Positions 9,679 to 18,181 of a stretch of DNA of 64,000 nucleotides are shown here, in pieces. The DNA is from Erythrobacter sp. SD-21. Its GTDB lineage: Bacteria > Pseudomonadota > Alphaproteobacteria > Sphingomonadales > Sphingomonadaceae. The stretch covers positions 300,894-364,893 of the forward strand of contig NZ_ABCG01000003.1 in assembly GCF_000181515.1 (NCBI RefSeq), given 5' to 3'. The notes below the pieces were generated by a model. The model was not told the origin of the DNA. It saw nothing but the letters and a program-made list of their open reading frames with translations, and ran no database searches. Both the position numbers and the translations under genes were made by a program. How positions within the stretch are numbered: the stretch's first letter is position 1; each line of letters begins with the position of its first letter.

Positions 9679-12600
9679 ATGACCGACCAAAAGCCCGCAT
9701 GGCGCTTCGCGATCGATCGCGGAGGCACTTTCACCGATGTCGTTGCCACCACCCCCGAAGGGCGGCTGGTGACCGACAAGCTGCTTTCCGAAAATCCCGA
9801 ACAATATCGCGATGCCGCCAGCGAGGCCGTGCGGCGACTGATGGCCGAACATGGTGAAGGGCCGATTGCCGAACTGCGCATCGGCACCACCGTTGCCACC
9901 AACGCCCTGCTCGAACGCAAGGGCGAGCGGCTGGCCCTGGCGATAACGCGCGGCTTCGGCGATGCCTTGCGCATCGGCACGCAGGCGCGGCCCGAGATTT
10001 TCGCCCGCCACATCGTCCTGCCCGAACAATTGCCCGACCGCGTGGTCGAGGTGGCCGAACGTGTCGGCGTGGATGGCGATGTGCTGGTCCCGCTGGATGA
10101 AGAGGCGGCAAGGCGCGACTTCGAGGCGATGCGGTCTGACGGCTTCGACGCTATTGCAATCGTCTTGATGCATGGGTGGAAATATCGTGCCCACGAGGAG
10201 AAACTGGCGCAGATCGCGCGCGAAATCGGCTTTGCCCAAGTCAGCGTCAGCCACGAGGTCGCCCCGCTGATCAAGCTGGTGCCGCGCGGCGACACGACGG
10301 TGGTGGACGCCTATCTCTCGCCAGTGCTCAAGCGGTACACCGACAATTTGCGCGCTGCCTTGCCCGATGCCGACCGGCTGCGCTTCATGCAGTCGAACGG
10401 CGGCTTGGCCGAAGTTGGCGCGTTTCGCGGCAAGGATGCGATCCTCTCGGGTCCGGCAGGAGGCGTGGTCGGGATGGTCGCCGCATCCGAGCCGCTTGGC
10501 CATTCGAAGCTCATCGGTTTCGACATGGGCGGGACCAGCACCGATGTCGCGCACTACGCGGGCGAATACGAGTTGACCGGCGACAGTGTGGTGGCTGGCG
10601 TGCGCGTCGCCGCGCCGATGATGCAGATCCATACGGTGGCGGCGGGCGGCGGTTCGATCTGCAGCTTCGACGGCGCCCGGTTCCGCGTCGGGCCCGAAAG
10701 CGCCGGAGCCGATCCCGGACCGGCCTGTTATCGCAAGGGCGGCCCCCTGACCGTGACCGACTGCAACGTCTTCCTTGGCCGTGTCGATCCGGCGTTCTTT
10801 CCCGCCGTGTTCGGACCGGAGTGGAACGAACCTCTTGATCCGGATGCTGCACGCGTGCGCCTGGAAGAGGTGGCCGCCGCGCTTCCCGACCCGAAGCCGC
10901 TGGAAGATATCGCCGAGGGTTTCCTGGCGATCGCGGTCGACAACATGGCGAATGCCATTCGCAAGATCAGCGTGGCGCGCGGGCATGATGTCACCACCTA
11001 TGCGCTGGCCTGCTTCGGCGGCGCTGGCGGGCAGCATGCCTGCAAGGTGGCGGACGAACTGGGCATCGAGACGGTGCTGGTGCATCCGCTTGCAGGGATC
11101 CTGTCGGCCTATGGGATCGGCCTCGCGCCGGTGAAGGCGATCCGCGAGGTCAGCCTCGTGAAGCCTTTGGCCGGCGATTTCGCAGGCCCGCTCACCGAGT
11201 TGGAGGCAGAGGCGCGCAAAGCCCTTGTGCAGCAGGGTGTCGATACCGGCGCAATCCGTGTCGAGAGCCGCGCCCGACTGCGCTTCAAGGGCAGCGACAG
11301 CATGCTCACGATCGATATCGGCGAGCGCGCAGGGATGGACGAGGCTTTCCGCCTGCTCCACCGTCAGCGCTTCGGATATTCCGATGGTGAGGCGCCGATC
11401 ATCGTCGAGGCGCTGAGCGTGGAGGCCAGCGGTATCTCCGGCGGCCTCGCCGCCGCCGAAGCCGATCCCGTTGCCACTTCCGGCAAAGCAAGCGGCGAAT
11501 GGCACACGCTGGCCCGCGCCGATCTGGGTGAGGGGGAAGAGGTCTCCGGCCCGGCGCTTATCGTCGATCCGGGATCGACCACTGTCGTCGAACAGGGCTG
11601 GCAGGCGAAGCTTGCCGGGGATGGCACCGTGGTCCTCACCCGTGTCGAGGCGCTGGAGCGCAGCCGCGCCGTGGGGACCGAAGTCGATCCCGTCCGGCTC
11701 GAGATCTACAACAACCTCTTCATGGCGATTGCCGAGGAAATGGGCGTGGTGCTGCAATCCACCGCGACCTCGGTGAACATCAAGGAACGGCTCGATTTCT
11801 CCTGCGCGCTGTTCGACGCGCACGGCAATTTGATCGCCAACGCGCCGCATATCCCTGTGCACCTCGGCAGCATGGGCGACAGCATAGCCCGCGTGATCGA
11901 GGCGCGCGGAGCGCGGGCCGATGGTCGCGGATTCCGGCGCGGCGATGCCTATGTGCTCAACGATCCCTATCGCGGCGGCACGCATCTTCCCGATATCACC
12001 GTGATCGTGCCGGTGCTCTATGGAGAAGAGGGCGACGACGGGGTGGGCGGGGAACCTGACGCCTTCGTTGCCGCGCGTGGTCATCATGCCGACATCGGCG
12101 GCATCGCGCCCGGGTCGATGCCGCCCGAAAGCCGCACGATCGAGGAGGAGGGCGTCATGATCGACAACCTCCTGATGGTCGACGAAGGGCATTTCCGCGA
12201 AGATGCGGTGCGCGAGGCGCTGGCCTCGGCCCGCTATCCGGCGCGCAATCCGTCACGCAACCTTTCCGACCTGCGCGCCCAGCTGGCCGCCTGCACACGC
12301 GGCGCGGAATTGCTTCAGAGCGCTGCGCGTGACCAGGGCCCCGAAATCGTCGCGGCGTATATGGCTCATGTCATCGCCAACGCAGAAGAAAGCGTGCGCG
12401 GTCTGCTCGACCGGTTGGAGGATGGCCACTTCGCCTACGAGATGGACAATGGCGCGGTAGTCAGGGTCGCCATCCGGATCGATCGCGAAAAACGCTCTGC
12501 CGTTTTCGACTTCGCCGGGACGACCGATCAGTTACCCGACAATTTCAATGCTCCACGCTCGATCACCCGGGCTGCGGCGCTTTATGTCCTGCGCACACTG

Positions 12601-13251
12601 ATCGACGATCAAATTCCGATGAACGACGGTTGCCTGAAGCCGGTTGAACTAATTGTACCCGAAGGAAGCATGCTCAATCCGCATCCGGGTGCGGCTGTAG
12701 TGGCCGGTAACGTGGAGACAAGCCAGGTCGTCACCGATGCGCTTTTCGCCGCGACCGGACGCCTCGCGCCGAGCCAGGGGACGATGAACAATTTCACCTT
12801 CGGGAACGAGACTCACCAGTACTACGAGACGATCTGCGGCGGCTCCGGCGCCGGGCCGGATCATGATGGGACCAGCGCGGTGCAAACCCACATGACGAAC
12901 AGCCGCCTGACCGATCCAGAGATCCTCGAAACACGCCTGCCGGTGCGGCTCGAAAGCTTCGCAATCCGCCGCGCTTCGGGAGGCCGCGGCGCGCATTGCG
13001 GCGGCGACGGCGTCGAGCGGCGCGTGACCTTCCTCGAAGACATGCGCGCCAACATGCTCGCCAACCGGCGCGCGGTCCCCCCGCGCGGTATCAGGGGCGG
13101 CGGCGATGCCCAGCCGGGCCGCAACTGGGTGGAGCGAAGTTCGGGCGGCATCGAGGCAATCGGGGCGACCGGCCATGCGGACATGCAGCCGGGCGATACT
13201 TTCGTCATCCTGACGCCCGGAGGGGGCGGCTTCGGGGAGGAGCAGGAATGA
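9679..13251 (+). CDS. Fused hydantoinase A/B-type 5-oxoprolinase (ATP-hydrolysing)
   Basis: A 1190-residue protein carrying both halves of the hydantoinase/oxoprolinase family in one chain, as in eukaryotic 5-oxoprolinase, which opens 5-oxo-L-proline to glutamate using ATP. The N-terminal HyuA part begins with AIDRGGTFTDVV and contains the phosphate-binding GFDMGGTSTDVAH and the GPESAGADPGPACY motif; the HyuB part starts near residue 671 (PVRLEIYNNLFMAIAEEMG) and includes AFVAARGHHADIGG. ATG 9679 is preferred over a GTG nine bases earlier because of conservation of the start region. It is coupled by a 4-base ATGA overlap to a DUF969 gene. Hydantoin or another lactam cannot be excluded as the substrate. 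Confidence 0.9.
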   Translation: MTDQKPAWRFAIDRGGTFTDVVATTPEGRLVTDKLLSENPEQYRDAASEAVRRLMAEHGEGPIAELRIGTTVATNALLERKGERLALAITRGFGDALRIGTQARPEIFARHIVLPEQLPDRVVEVAERVGVDGDVLVPLDEEAARRDFEAMRSDGFDAIAIVLMHGWKYRAHEEKLAQIAREIGFAQVSVSHEVAPLIKLVPRGDTTVVDAYLSPVLKRYTDNLRAALPDADRLRFMQSNGGLAEVGAFRGKDAILSGPAGGVVGMVAASEPLGHSKLIGFDMGGTSTDVAHYAGEYELTGDSVVAGVRVAAPMMQIHTVAAGGGSICSFDGARFRVGPESAGADPGPACYRKGGPLTVTDCNVFLGRVDPAFFPAVFGPEWNEPLDPDAARVRLEEVAAALPDPKPLEDIAEGFLAIAVDNMANAIRKISVARGHDVTTYALACFGGAGGQHACKVADELGIETVLVHPLAGILSAYGIGLAPVKAIREVSLVKPLAGDFAGPLTELEAEARKALVQQGVDTGAIRVESRARLRFKGSDSMLTIDIGERAGMDEAFRLLHRQRFGYSDGEAPIIVEALSVEASGISGGLAAAEADPVATSGKASGEWHTLARADLGEGEEVSGPALIVDPGSTTVVEQGWQAKLAGDGTVVLTRVEALERSRAVGTEVDPVRLEIYNNLFMAIAEEMGVVLQSTATSVNIKERLDFSCALFDAHGNLIANAPHIPVHLGSMGDSIARVIEARGARADGRGFRRGDAYVLNDPYRGGTHLPDITVIVPVLYGEEGDDGVGGEPDAFVAARGHHADIGGIAPGSMPPESRTIEEEGVMIDNLLMVDEGHFREDAVREALASARYPARNPSRNLSDLRAQLAACTRGAELLQSAARDQGPEIVAAYMAHVIANAEESVRGLLDRLEDGHFAYEMDNGAVVRVAIRIDREKRSAVFDFAGTTDQLPDNFNAPRSITRAAALYVLRTLIDDQIPMNDGCLKPVELIVPEGSMLNPHPGAAVVAGNVETSQVVTDALFAATGRLAPSQGTMNNFTFGNETHQYYETICGGSGAGPDHDGTSAVQTHMTNSRLTDPEILETRLPVRLESFAIRRASGGRGAHCGGDGVERRVTFLEDMRANMLANRRAVPPRGIRGGGDAQPGRNWVERSSGGIEAIGATGHADMQPGDTFVILTPGGGGFGEEQE

Positions 13252-13919
13252 ATTACTGGCCGCTGCTGGGCATCGCCATCGTCGTGATCGGCTTTGCCCT
13301 GCGCTTCAATCCGCTGCTGGTGGTGGTCGGCGCGGCGCTGGCGACGGGCGTCTTGGCAGGGCTCGACCTTGTTGCGGTGGTCGAGGCGCTAGGCAAGGCG
13401 TTCAACGACAACCGCTATATCTCGGTCACTTGGATTATCCTTCCGGTGATCGGCTTGCTCGAGCGTTACGGCTTGCAGCAGCGCGCCCGCGCGGTAATCG
13501 CCAATCTTAGAGGGGCAACCATGGGCAGGCTCCTCACGGTCTACCTCCTGTTCCGCCAGATCACCGCCGCCATCGGCATGAAGGACGTTGGCGGGCACCC
13601 GCAGGCCGTGCGGCCCCTAGTCGCGCCCATGGCCGAGGCCGCGGCGGAAATGTCGCACGGTACGCTTGCCGAAGAGGACCGCGAAAAGGTGCTCGCCATG
13701 TCGGCGGCGACGGACAATGTCGGCCTGTTCTTCGGCGAGCATATCTTTTTCGCCATCGCTTCGATCCTGCTGATCCAGGGCGTGTTCGAAAGCTACGGCT
13801 ATCCGCTCACTCCCTTGCAACTTTCGGTCTGGGCCATCCCGACGGCGATCTGCGCCTTTCTGATCCACGGCTGGCGCATCCGCGCGCTAGACCGTCGTCT
13901 CGGGAGGGCCGCACGATGA
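13248..13919 (+). CDS. DUF969 membrane protein, probable transporter subunit
   Basis: A 223-residue membrane protein of the DUF969 family with about five hydrophobic helices, the first from the N-terminus (YWPLLGIAIVVIGFALRF) and the last near residues 190-208. A conserved polar loop GGHPQAVRPLVAPMAEA lies near residue 115. DUF969 and DUF979 genes occur together and are often next to pyroglutamate-metabolising genes, so a two-part permease for 5-oxoproline or a related compound is the favoured idea; direct evidence is lacking. It overlaps the preceding oxoprolinase and following DUF979 genes by 4 bases each, so all three are translated as a unit. Confidence 0.88.
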   Translation: MNYWPLLGIAIVVIGFALRFNPLLVVVGAALATGVLAGLDLVAVVEALGKAFNDNRYISVTWIILPVIGLLERYGLQQRARAVIANLRGATMGRLLTVYLLFRQITAAIGMKDVGGHPQAVRPLVAPMAEAAAEMSHGTLAEEDREKVLAMSAATDNVGLFFGEHIFFAIASILLIQGVFESYGYPLTPLQLSVWAIPTAICAFLIHGWRIRALDRRLGRAAR

Positions 13920-14866
13920 TCGACTACGAATGGCTCTACATCCTGACCGGCGGTTTCTTCGTCATCTGGGCGTTGCTTTCGGCGCGAGACGGGAAATGGG
14001 GCAACGCCGGGTTCTGGGGCCTGCTGGCCGCAAGCTTCCTCTTAGGCACGCACCTGTCCGATTTCGCGAACGGCGTTCTGATCCTCGCCATGGTCGCCAT
14101 TGCGGGCTTCGGCCTGCTCAAGCGAAGCGACCCACCGACGACCTCGCCTGAGGAGCGCGAGGCCTTGTCCGAGAAACTCGGCAACCGGCTCTTCCTCCCC
14201 GCCCTGATCGTGCCGATAACCGCCGTCGCGGGCACGCTGCTCTACAATTACACGCCATTTGGCGAGACCGGCTTGTTCGCCGAGCGCCGCGAGACGCTGA
14301 TCCTGTTCGGCATCGGCGTGCTGGTGGCCATCGCCGTGGCCATGATGTGGCTGAAGCCCCCGGTCCTCGCCCCGGCGGAGGAAGGGCGCCGTCTGCTTGA
14401 TTCCATCGGCTGGGCCGGCATCCTACCGCAAATGCTTGCTGCGCTCGGCGCGGTCTTCGCGCTTGCGGGCGTGGGCGACATTATCGGCGGCATCGCGGGC
14501 GAGGTGATCCCGCGCGGCAGTGTGTTCCTGACCGTGGTTGTCTTCGCGCTCGGCATGGCGCTGTTCACGATGATCATGGGCAACGCCTTTGCCGCCTTCC
14601 CGGTGATGGCGGCGGCTATCGGCATACCGCTGCTGGTGGAGGACTACGGCGGCAATCCCGCGGTGATCGGCGCGGTGGGGATGCTGGCAGGCTTTTGCGG
14701 CACGCTGATGACTCCGATGGCGGCGAACTTCAACATCGTGCCCGCTGCGCTGCTCGAGCTCAAAGACCAGAACGGCGTCATCCGGCAGCAGATCGGCACC
14801 GCCATCCCGCTGTGGCTGTGCAACGTCGCCATCATCTATCTTGGAGCCTTCCTGCCGTGGAACTGA
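13916..14866 (+). CDS. DUF979 membrane protein, probable transporter subunit
   Basis: A 316-residue integral membrane protein of the DUF979 family, partner of the DUF969 protein encoded immediately before. About nine hydrophobic segments are visible, with a charged cytoplasmic loop near residues 65-85 (KRSDPPTTSPEEREALSEK) and conserved GNAFAAFPVMAAAIG and CGTLMTPMAANFNIVPAALL stretches near residues 222 and 262. The start overlaps DUF969 by 4 bases and the end overlaps the DUF2891 gene by 10 bases. The location in an oxoprolinase operon suggests uptake of the substrate of that enzyme; this is inference from gene order. Confidence 0.88.
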   Translation: MIDYEWLYILTGGFFVIWALLSARDGKWGNAGFWGLLAASFLLGTHLSDFANGVLILAMVAIAGFGLLKRSDPPTTSPEEREALSEKLGNRLFLPALIVPITAVAGTLLYNYTPFGETGLFAERRETLILFGIGVLVAIAVAMMWLKPPVLAPAEEGRRLLDSIGWAGILPQMLAALGAVFALAGVGDIIGGIAGEVIPRGSVFLTVVVFALGMALFTMIMGNAFAAFPVMAAAIGIPLLVEDYGGNPAVIGAVGMLAGFCGTLMTPMAANFNIVPAALLELKDQNGVIRQQIGTAIPLWLCNVAIIYLGAFLPWN

Positions 14867-15858
14867 CCGAGGACATCGCCGCCCGCTTCGCGCGCATTGC
14901 GCTGGGCCATGTGACACGCGAATATCCGCATAAGCTCGACCATGTGATGGCGGGCGATGCGGACGTGCGGCCGCCCCGCGAGCTGCACTCGGTGTTTTTC
15001 GGCAGTTTCGATTGGCACAGCTGCGTGCACGGCTGGTGGACGCTGCTCACCCTGCGGCGTCTGTTCCCCGACACTCCCGAAGCATCGAACATCGCCGCGC
15101 TGGCCGACAGGACTTTCACGCCGGAAAAGCTCGCGGTCGAGCTGGCCTATCTCGACCGGCCCGAAGCGCGCGGTTTCGAGCGACCCTATGGCTGGGCATG
15201 GCTCCTATACCTCCATCATGAGGCGGAGCGGCACTCCGACAGCTATTGGGGCGAACGGCTCGAACCGCTCGCACGCGCCTTCGCCGAGCGTTTGGGCGAT
15301 TACCTGCGGGTGCTGACCTATCCCATCACCGTCGGTACCCATTTCAACACCGCCTTCGCGCTTGTCCTTGCGCGCGAATGGGCGACCACGCGCGATACCA
15401 AGCTGCTGACGATGATCGACGAATGGGCGCTCACCGCGTTTGCCAAACGGCGCGATTACGCCGGCTGGGAGCCGGGCGGGGACGATTTCCTCTCGCCGGT
15501 CCTAACCACCGCGCTGCTGATGAGCCGCGTCATGCCGCATTCGCAATTCGCCAGATGGTTCGAGGAGCTCGTGCTCGCCAACGGCTGGCTGGAGCGCGAA
15601 TGCCGCCCGGTGACGGTATCGGACCGCAGCGACGGGAAAATCGCCCACCTCGACGGCCTCAACCTCAGCCGGGGCTGGTGCCTGCGTGCGATTGGCCGGG
15701 CGCTCGGCGAAGATTACCCCGCTTCCGGCCTCGTCTCGCATCGGGCAAGGCAGCATCTGGAGGCAGGTCTCGATCACGTGGCGGGCGATTATGCGGGCGA
15801 GCACTGGCTCGCGAGCTTCGCACTGCTCGCCTTGCTGGAGGGCAGCGCTCCCGCCTAG
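14857..15858 (+). CDS. DUF2891 protein of the oxoprolinase operon
   Basis: A 333-residue soluble protein of the DUF2891 family, of unknown activity. The pattern is that of an all-alpha (alpha/alpha toroid-like) protein, with conserved aromatic and histidine-rich motifs SFDWHSCVHGWW near residue 48, YGWAWLLYLHHEAE near residue 110 and TVGTHFNTAFALVLAREW near residue 158. The repeated His, Trp and Asp residues make an enzyme plausible. The GTG start at 14857 lies inside the end of DUF979 (10-base overlap) and gives the N-terminus ELTEDIAARFARIALG expected for the family. It ends in a CTAG shared with the stop of the convergent GH3-like gene. Operon context links it to lactam or peptide-derivative metabolism. 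Confidence 0.85.
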   Translation: MELTEDIAARFARIALGHVTREYPHKLDHVMAGDADVRPPRELHSVFFGSFDWHSCVHGWWTLLTLRRLFPDTPEASNIAALADRTFTPEKLAVELAYLDRPEARGFERPYGWAWLLYLHHEAERHSDSYWGERLEPLARAFAERLGDYLRVLTYPITVGTHFNTAFALVLAREWATTRDTKLLTMIDEWALTAFAKRRDYAGWEPGGDDFLSPVLTTALLMSRVMPHSQFARWFEELVLANGWLERECRPVTVSDRSDGKIAHLDGLNLSRGWCLRAIGRALGEDYPASGLVSHRARQHLEAGLDHVAGDYAGEHWLASFALLALLEGSAPA

Positions 15859-17909
15859 GCGCTGCGACTGGCCAGCGGCAGGATCGGGACCGTTCCGAAC
15901 CTGCGTTCCGAACTGGCGATAGACCGCGCCAGATCGGGTGTCAGCTGCAGCGACGCGCGCATCGCGCGCGCGCTGCTCAGCCCCATCGAGAGCACGAGGT
16001 CGCCGGGTTCGACATGGAAGCTGCCATCGATCCGATAGCGGCCGAGTTCCTGCCGGCCGAGTTCGAAGGTCAGCGTTTCCGCGCCGCCGGGGCGCAATCG
16101 CACGCGCTGGAAATCGACGAGCCGCATGGGTTGCCCCGTCGAGCCCGTCGCCTCGTCATCCGTGCGTTCGAGGAACAGCTGGACGGTCTCGGTGCCGTCG
16201 ACCTCGCCGGCGTTGCGTAGCAGGGCGGAAGCGTAGATCCGCTCCCGGCCCAGTTCGATGGCGAGGTCGGTGAGTGCGAAATCGGCGTAGGTCAGTCCGT
16301 GCCCGAAGGGCAGGCCCGCTGTGCCGTCCGTCGCTGGCAGTGCAAGAGGCAGCTTGCCCGATGGGGCAGTCTCGCCTGTCAGGATTTCGGCGATTGCATG
16401 GCCTGCCATCGTCCCGAGCTTGCCGGCGTGAAGGACCGTCGGCAGCGGCTTGCCGCACACCTTCGGGTCGAGCGGGACCGCGCCAATGTTCACGACGACC
16501 AGCCGTTCGTTGGCCGACGCAAGCGCTCCCAGAAGCGCCTCGTCGGCTTCGCCCAGCTGCCCGTTCTCCGGCGCGGCAAGGACCAGGACGACCGTGCCCG
16601 CGCGCTTGGCCGCTTCGCAGGCCATGCCGATCGCCATACGGTCCGCCGCGATCATATTTGACACGGCTTTATCGCTTCCGCGCAGCGCGAGGCCGGGCAC
16701 GTAGCGATGCGGAATACCCAGTTGCTCGAGGCCATCGAGCACGCTCGCAGCAATGCCGGCACATCCGTCGAGCGGACCGGCGCGGTCGCTTGCGGCGAAC
16801 CCCACCACGAGGATGTCGCCCGAATCGATACCCAACGGCAGCAGGGCCGGCGAGTTTCGCAAGAGGACTGCGCTGCGAGAGGCGAGCTTGAGCGCGATTT
16901 CCCGATTGTGGACGGGGGTGGGCAAGGCGTGGCCATGGCCTTGGCCATCCTTCGAAAAGGCCGATCGCAGCAAGCCGAGGCGAAACTTGGCGCGCAGCAC
17001 GCGAGCCACCAGATCGTCCACTCGGTGGGCAATATCGTCCGAGGTTTCCAAGGCGGCTACCAGCGCGTCGAATGGCACGCCCGCGCGCCGGCCCGCGGTT
17101 TCCGCTCCTGTCAGTTCGAGTGCCAGGGCATCCCATTCCGACAGCAGGATGCCGTCGAAGCCGCCGGGACCTTTAAGGACGCGGAAGGCCTGTTCCACCT
17201 TGCGCCGGGTCTCACCCGACATGCCGTCAAACGCGATTGCCCCGACCGACCCACCCGCAATGGCCGCCTGCGCCAGCTCGAGCGCACAGATTGCCTTGAC
17301 TTCGCGGCATGCGCTGCCGCCAGTCGCTGTCGCATCCCCCATTCCGGAAAGCTCGAGACAGGACAGGACCGAGGGCGAGCGGCGGGCGCCCCCGCCCTGA
17401 AGTCCGCGAATCCGGGCAGCCGCGATCTGGGCAGCGAGATGGATGTGCATGCCGCAGCAAGGCTCGCCTGCCACCGCGCCGGAGCCGGTGAGGGCGATTT
17501 CGGGCGAGAAGGCCCAGTTGGCGCCCAGGGAGGAGACTTCCTGCGCCACCACACCTTCGGCGGATTCGATTAGGTCCATGTCCCAGCAGGCAGCCATAGC
17601 GAGCGGGGACGGGAAGATTGTATCTATCCCCGTGCCGGTTTCGGCGGGAATGAGCAGCGGGATACCGAGCCGCGTATCTTCGCGGGCGAGCGCCTGCAGG
17701 TGGTCCGCCTGCTCGCGGGACGGAACACCGGTGACCGTTCCGACGTGACCTGCGCACAGATCGCTCATAAACCGCTCGACTTCGTCACGACCGTCCGCGT
17801 CGGGGTGGGCGCGCATCGCCAGTTGTCCGGCTTTCTCGCGCGGGGTCATCAGAGCGAGGAGATCGGCAACGACGCGCTCGCACTCGGTGCTGGTCGCGGG
17901 CGCGCTCAT
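15855..17909 (-). CDS. Glycoside hydrolase family 3-like protein with altered active site
   Basis: A 684-residue protein with the domain order of family 3 beta-glucosidases: a TIM-barrel (MTPREKAGQLAMRA near residue 20, DTIFPSPLAMAACWDMDL near 94), an alpha/beta sandwich (from about residue 330) and a C-terminal fibronectin-type domain (from about 590). The segment that holds the catalytic nucleophile Asp in a GFDG...SDW motif reads GFDGILLSEWDAL here, with Glu near residue 258, and the conserved KHF motif that contacts substrate is missing (VLSCLELSG in its place). No signal peptide is seen with the ATG at 17909; upstream in-frame starts exist. Glycosidase activity is therefore doubtful. Confidence 0.8.
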   Translation of the reverse strand: MSAPATSTECERVVADLLALMTPREKAGQLAMRAHPDADGRDEVERFMSDLCAGHVGTVTGVPSREQADHLQALAREDTRLGIPLLIPAETGTGIDTIFPSPLAMAACWDMDLIESAEGVVAQEVSSLGANWAFSPEIALTGSGAVAGEPCCGMHIHLAAQIAAARIRGLQGGGARRSPSVLSCLELSGMGDATATGGSACREVKAICALELAQAAIAGGSVGAIAFDGMSGETRRKVEQAFRVLKGPGGFDGILLSEWDALALELTGAETAGRRAGVPFDALVAALETSDDIAHRVDDLVARVLRAKFRLGLLRSAFSKDGQGHGHALPTPVHNREIALKLASRSAVLLRNSPALLPLGIDSGDILVVGFAASDRAGPLDGCAGIAASVLDGLEQLGIPHRYVPGLALRGSDKAVSNMIAADRMAIGMACEAAKRAGTVVLVLAAPENGQLGEADEALLGALASANERLVVVNIGAVPLDPKVCGKPLPTVLHAGKLGTMAGHAIAEILTGETAPSGKLPLALPATDGTAGLPFGHGLTYADFALTDLAIELGRERIYASALLRNAGEVDGTETVQLFLERTDDEATGSTGQPMRLVDFQRVRLRPGGAETLTFELGRQELGRYRIDGSFHVEPGDLVLSMGLSSARAMRASLQLTPDLARSIASSERRFGTVPILPLASRSA

Positions 17910-18150
17910 GACAAACCACCCGTGCGACGTCGCACCGCCAAGCTGCATAGCTGTCCGAATTTGCCGACCATCAGCGCGCCCGTCCAAACATGACCCACCG
18001 GATGGCGAGCCGAGAATCGCGGCCCCCTCTCTGCATGGGAAAGCGGGCCGGACCGCCAGTGGTGGGCCATAATGGTGAATATACCGTAATCGCGCGCCTT
18101 CAGTCGTGCTTTCCGGTGGCAAAGGCGAAGCTTCGTAGTTCCGCATTTAC

Positions 18151-18174
18151 GGACATAAAAATATCTTTATATGT
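18151..18174. promoter_or_regulatory. Candidate operator of the methionine regulator, next to its start codon
   Basis: An AT-rich imperfect dyad centred between 18162 and 18163, with right half ATCTTTATATGT and a left half matching its complement at 8 of 12 positions. It stands out sharply in a high-GC background and ends only 7 bases before the ATG of the ArsR-methyltransferase gene. This resembles the operators of ArsR-type regulators of methionine genes in alphaproteobacteria; specific recognition is inferred. Confidence 0.6.
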
Positions 18175-18181
18175 GCCTTCG

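Noticed and set aside
8016..12192. Long minus-strand open frames opposite the aldehyde dehydrogenase and oxoprolinase genes
   Set aside because: Products are rich in Arg, His, Gly and Asp without motifs; the plus-strand genes have full family signatures.
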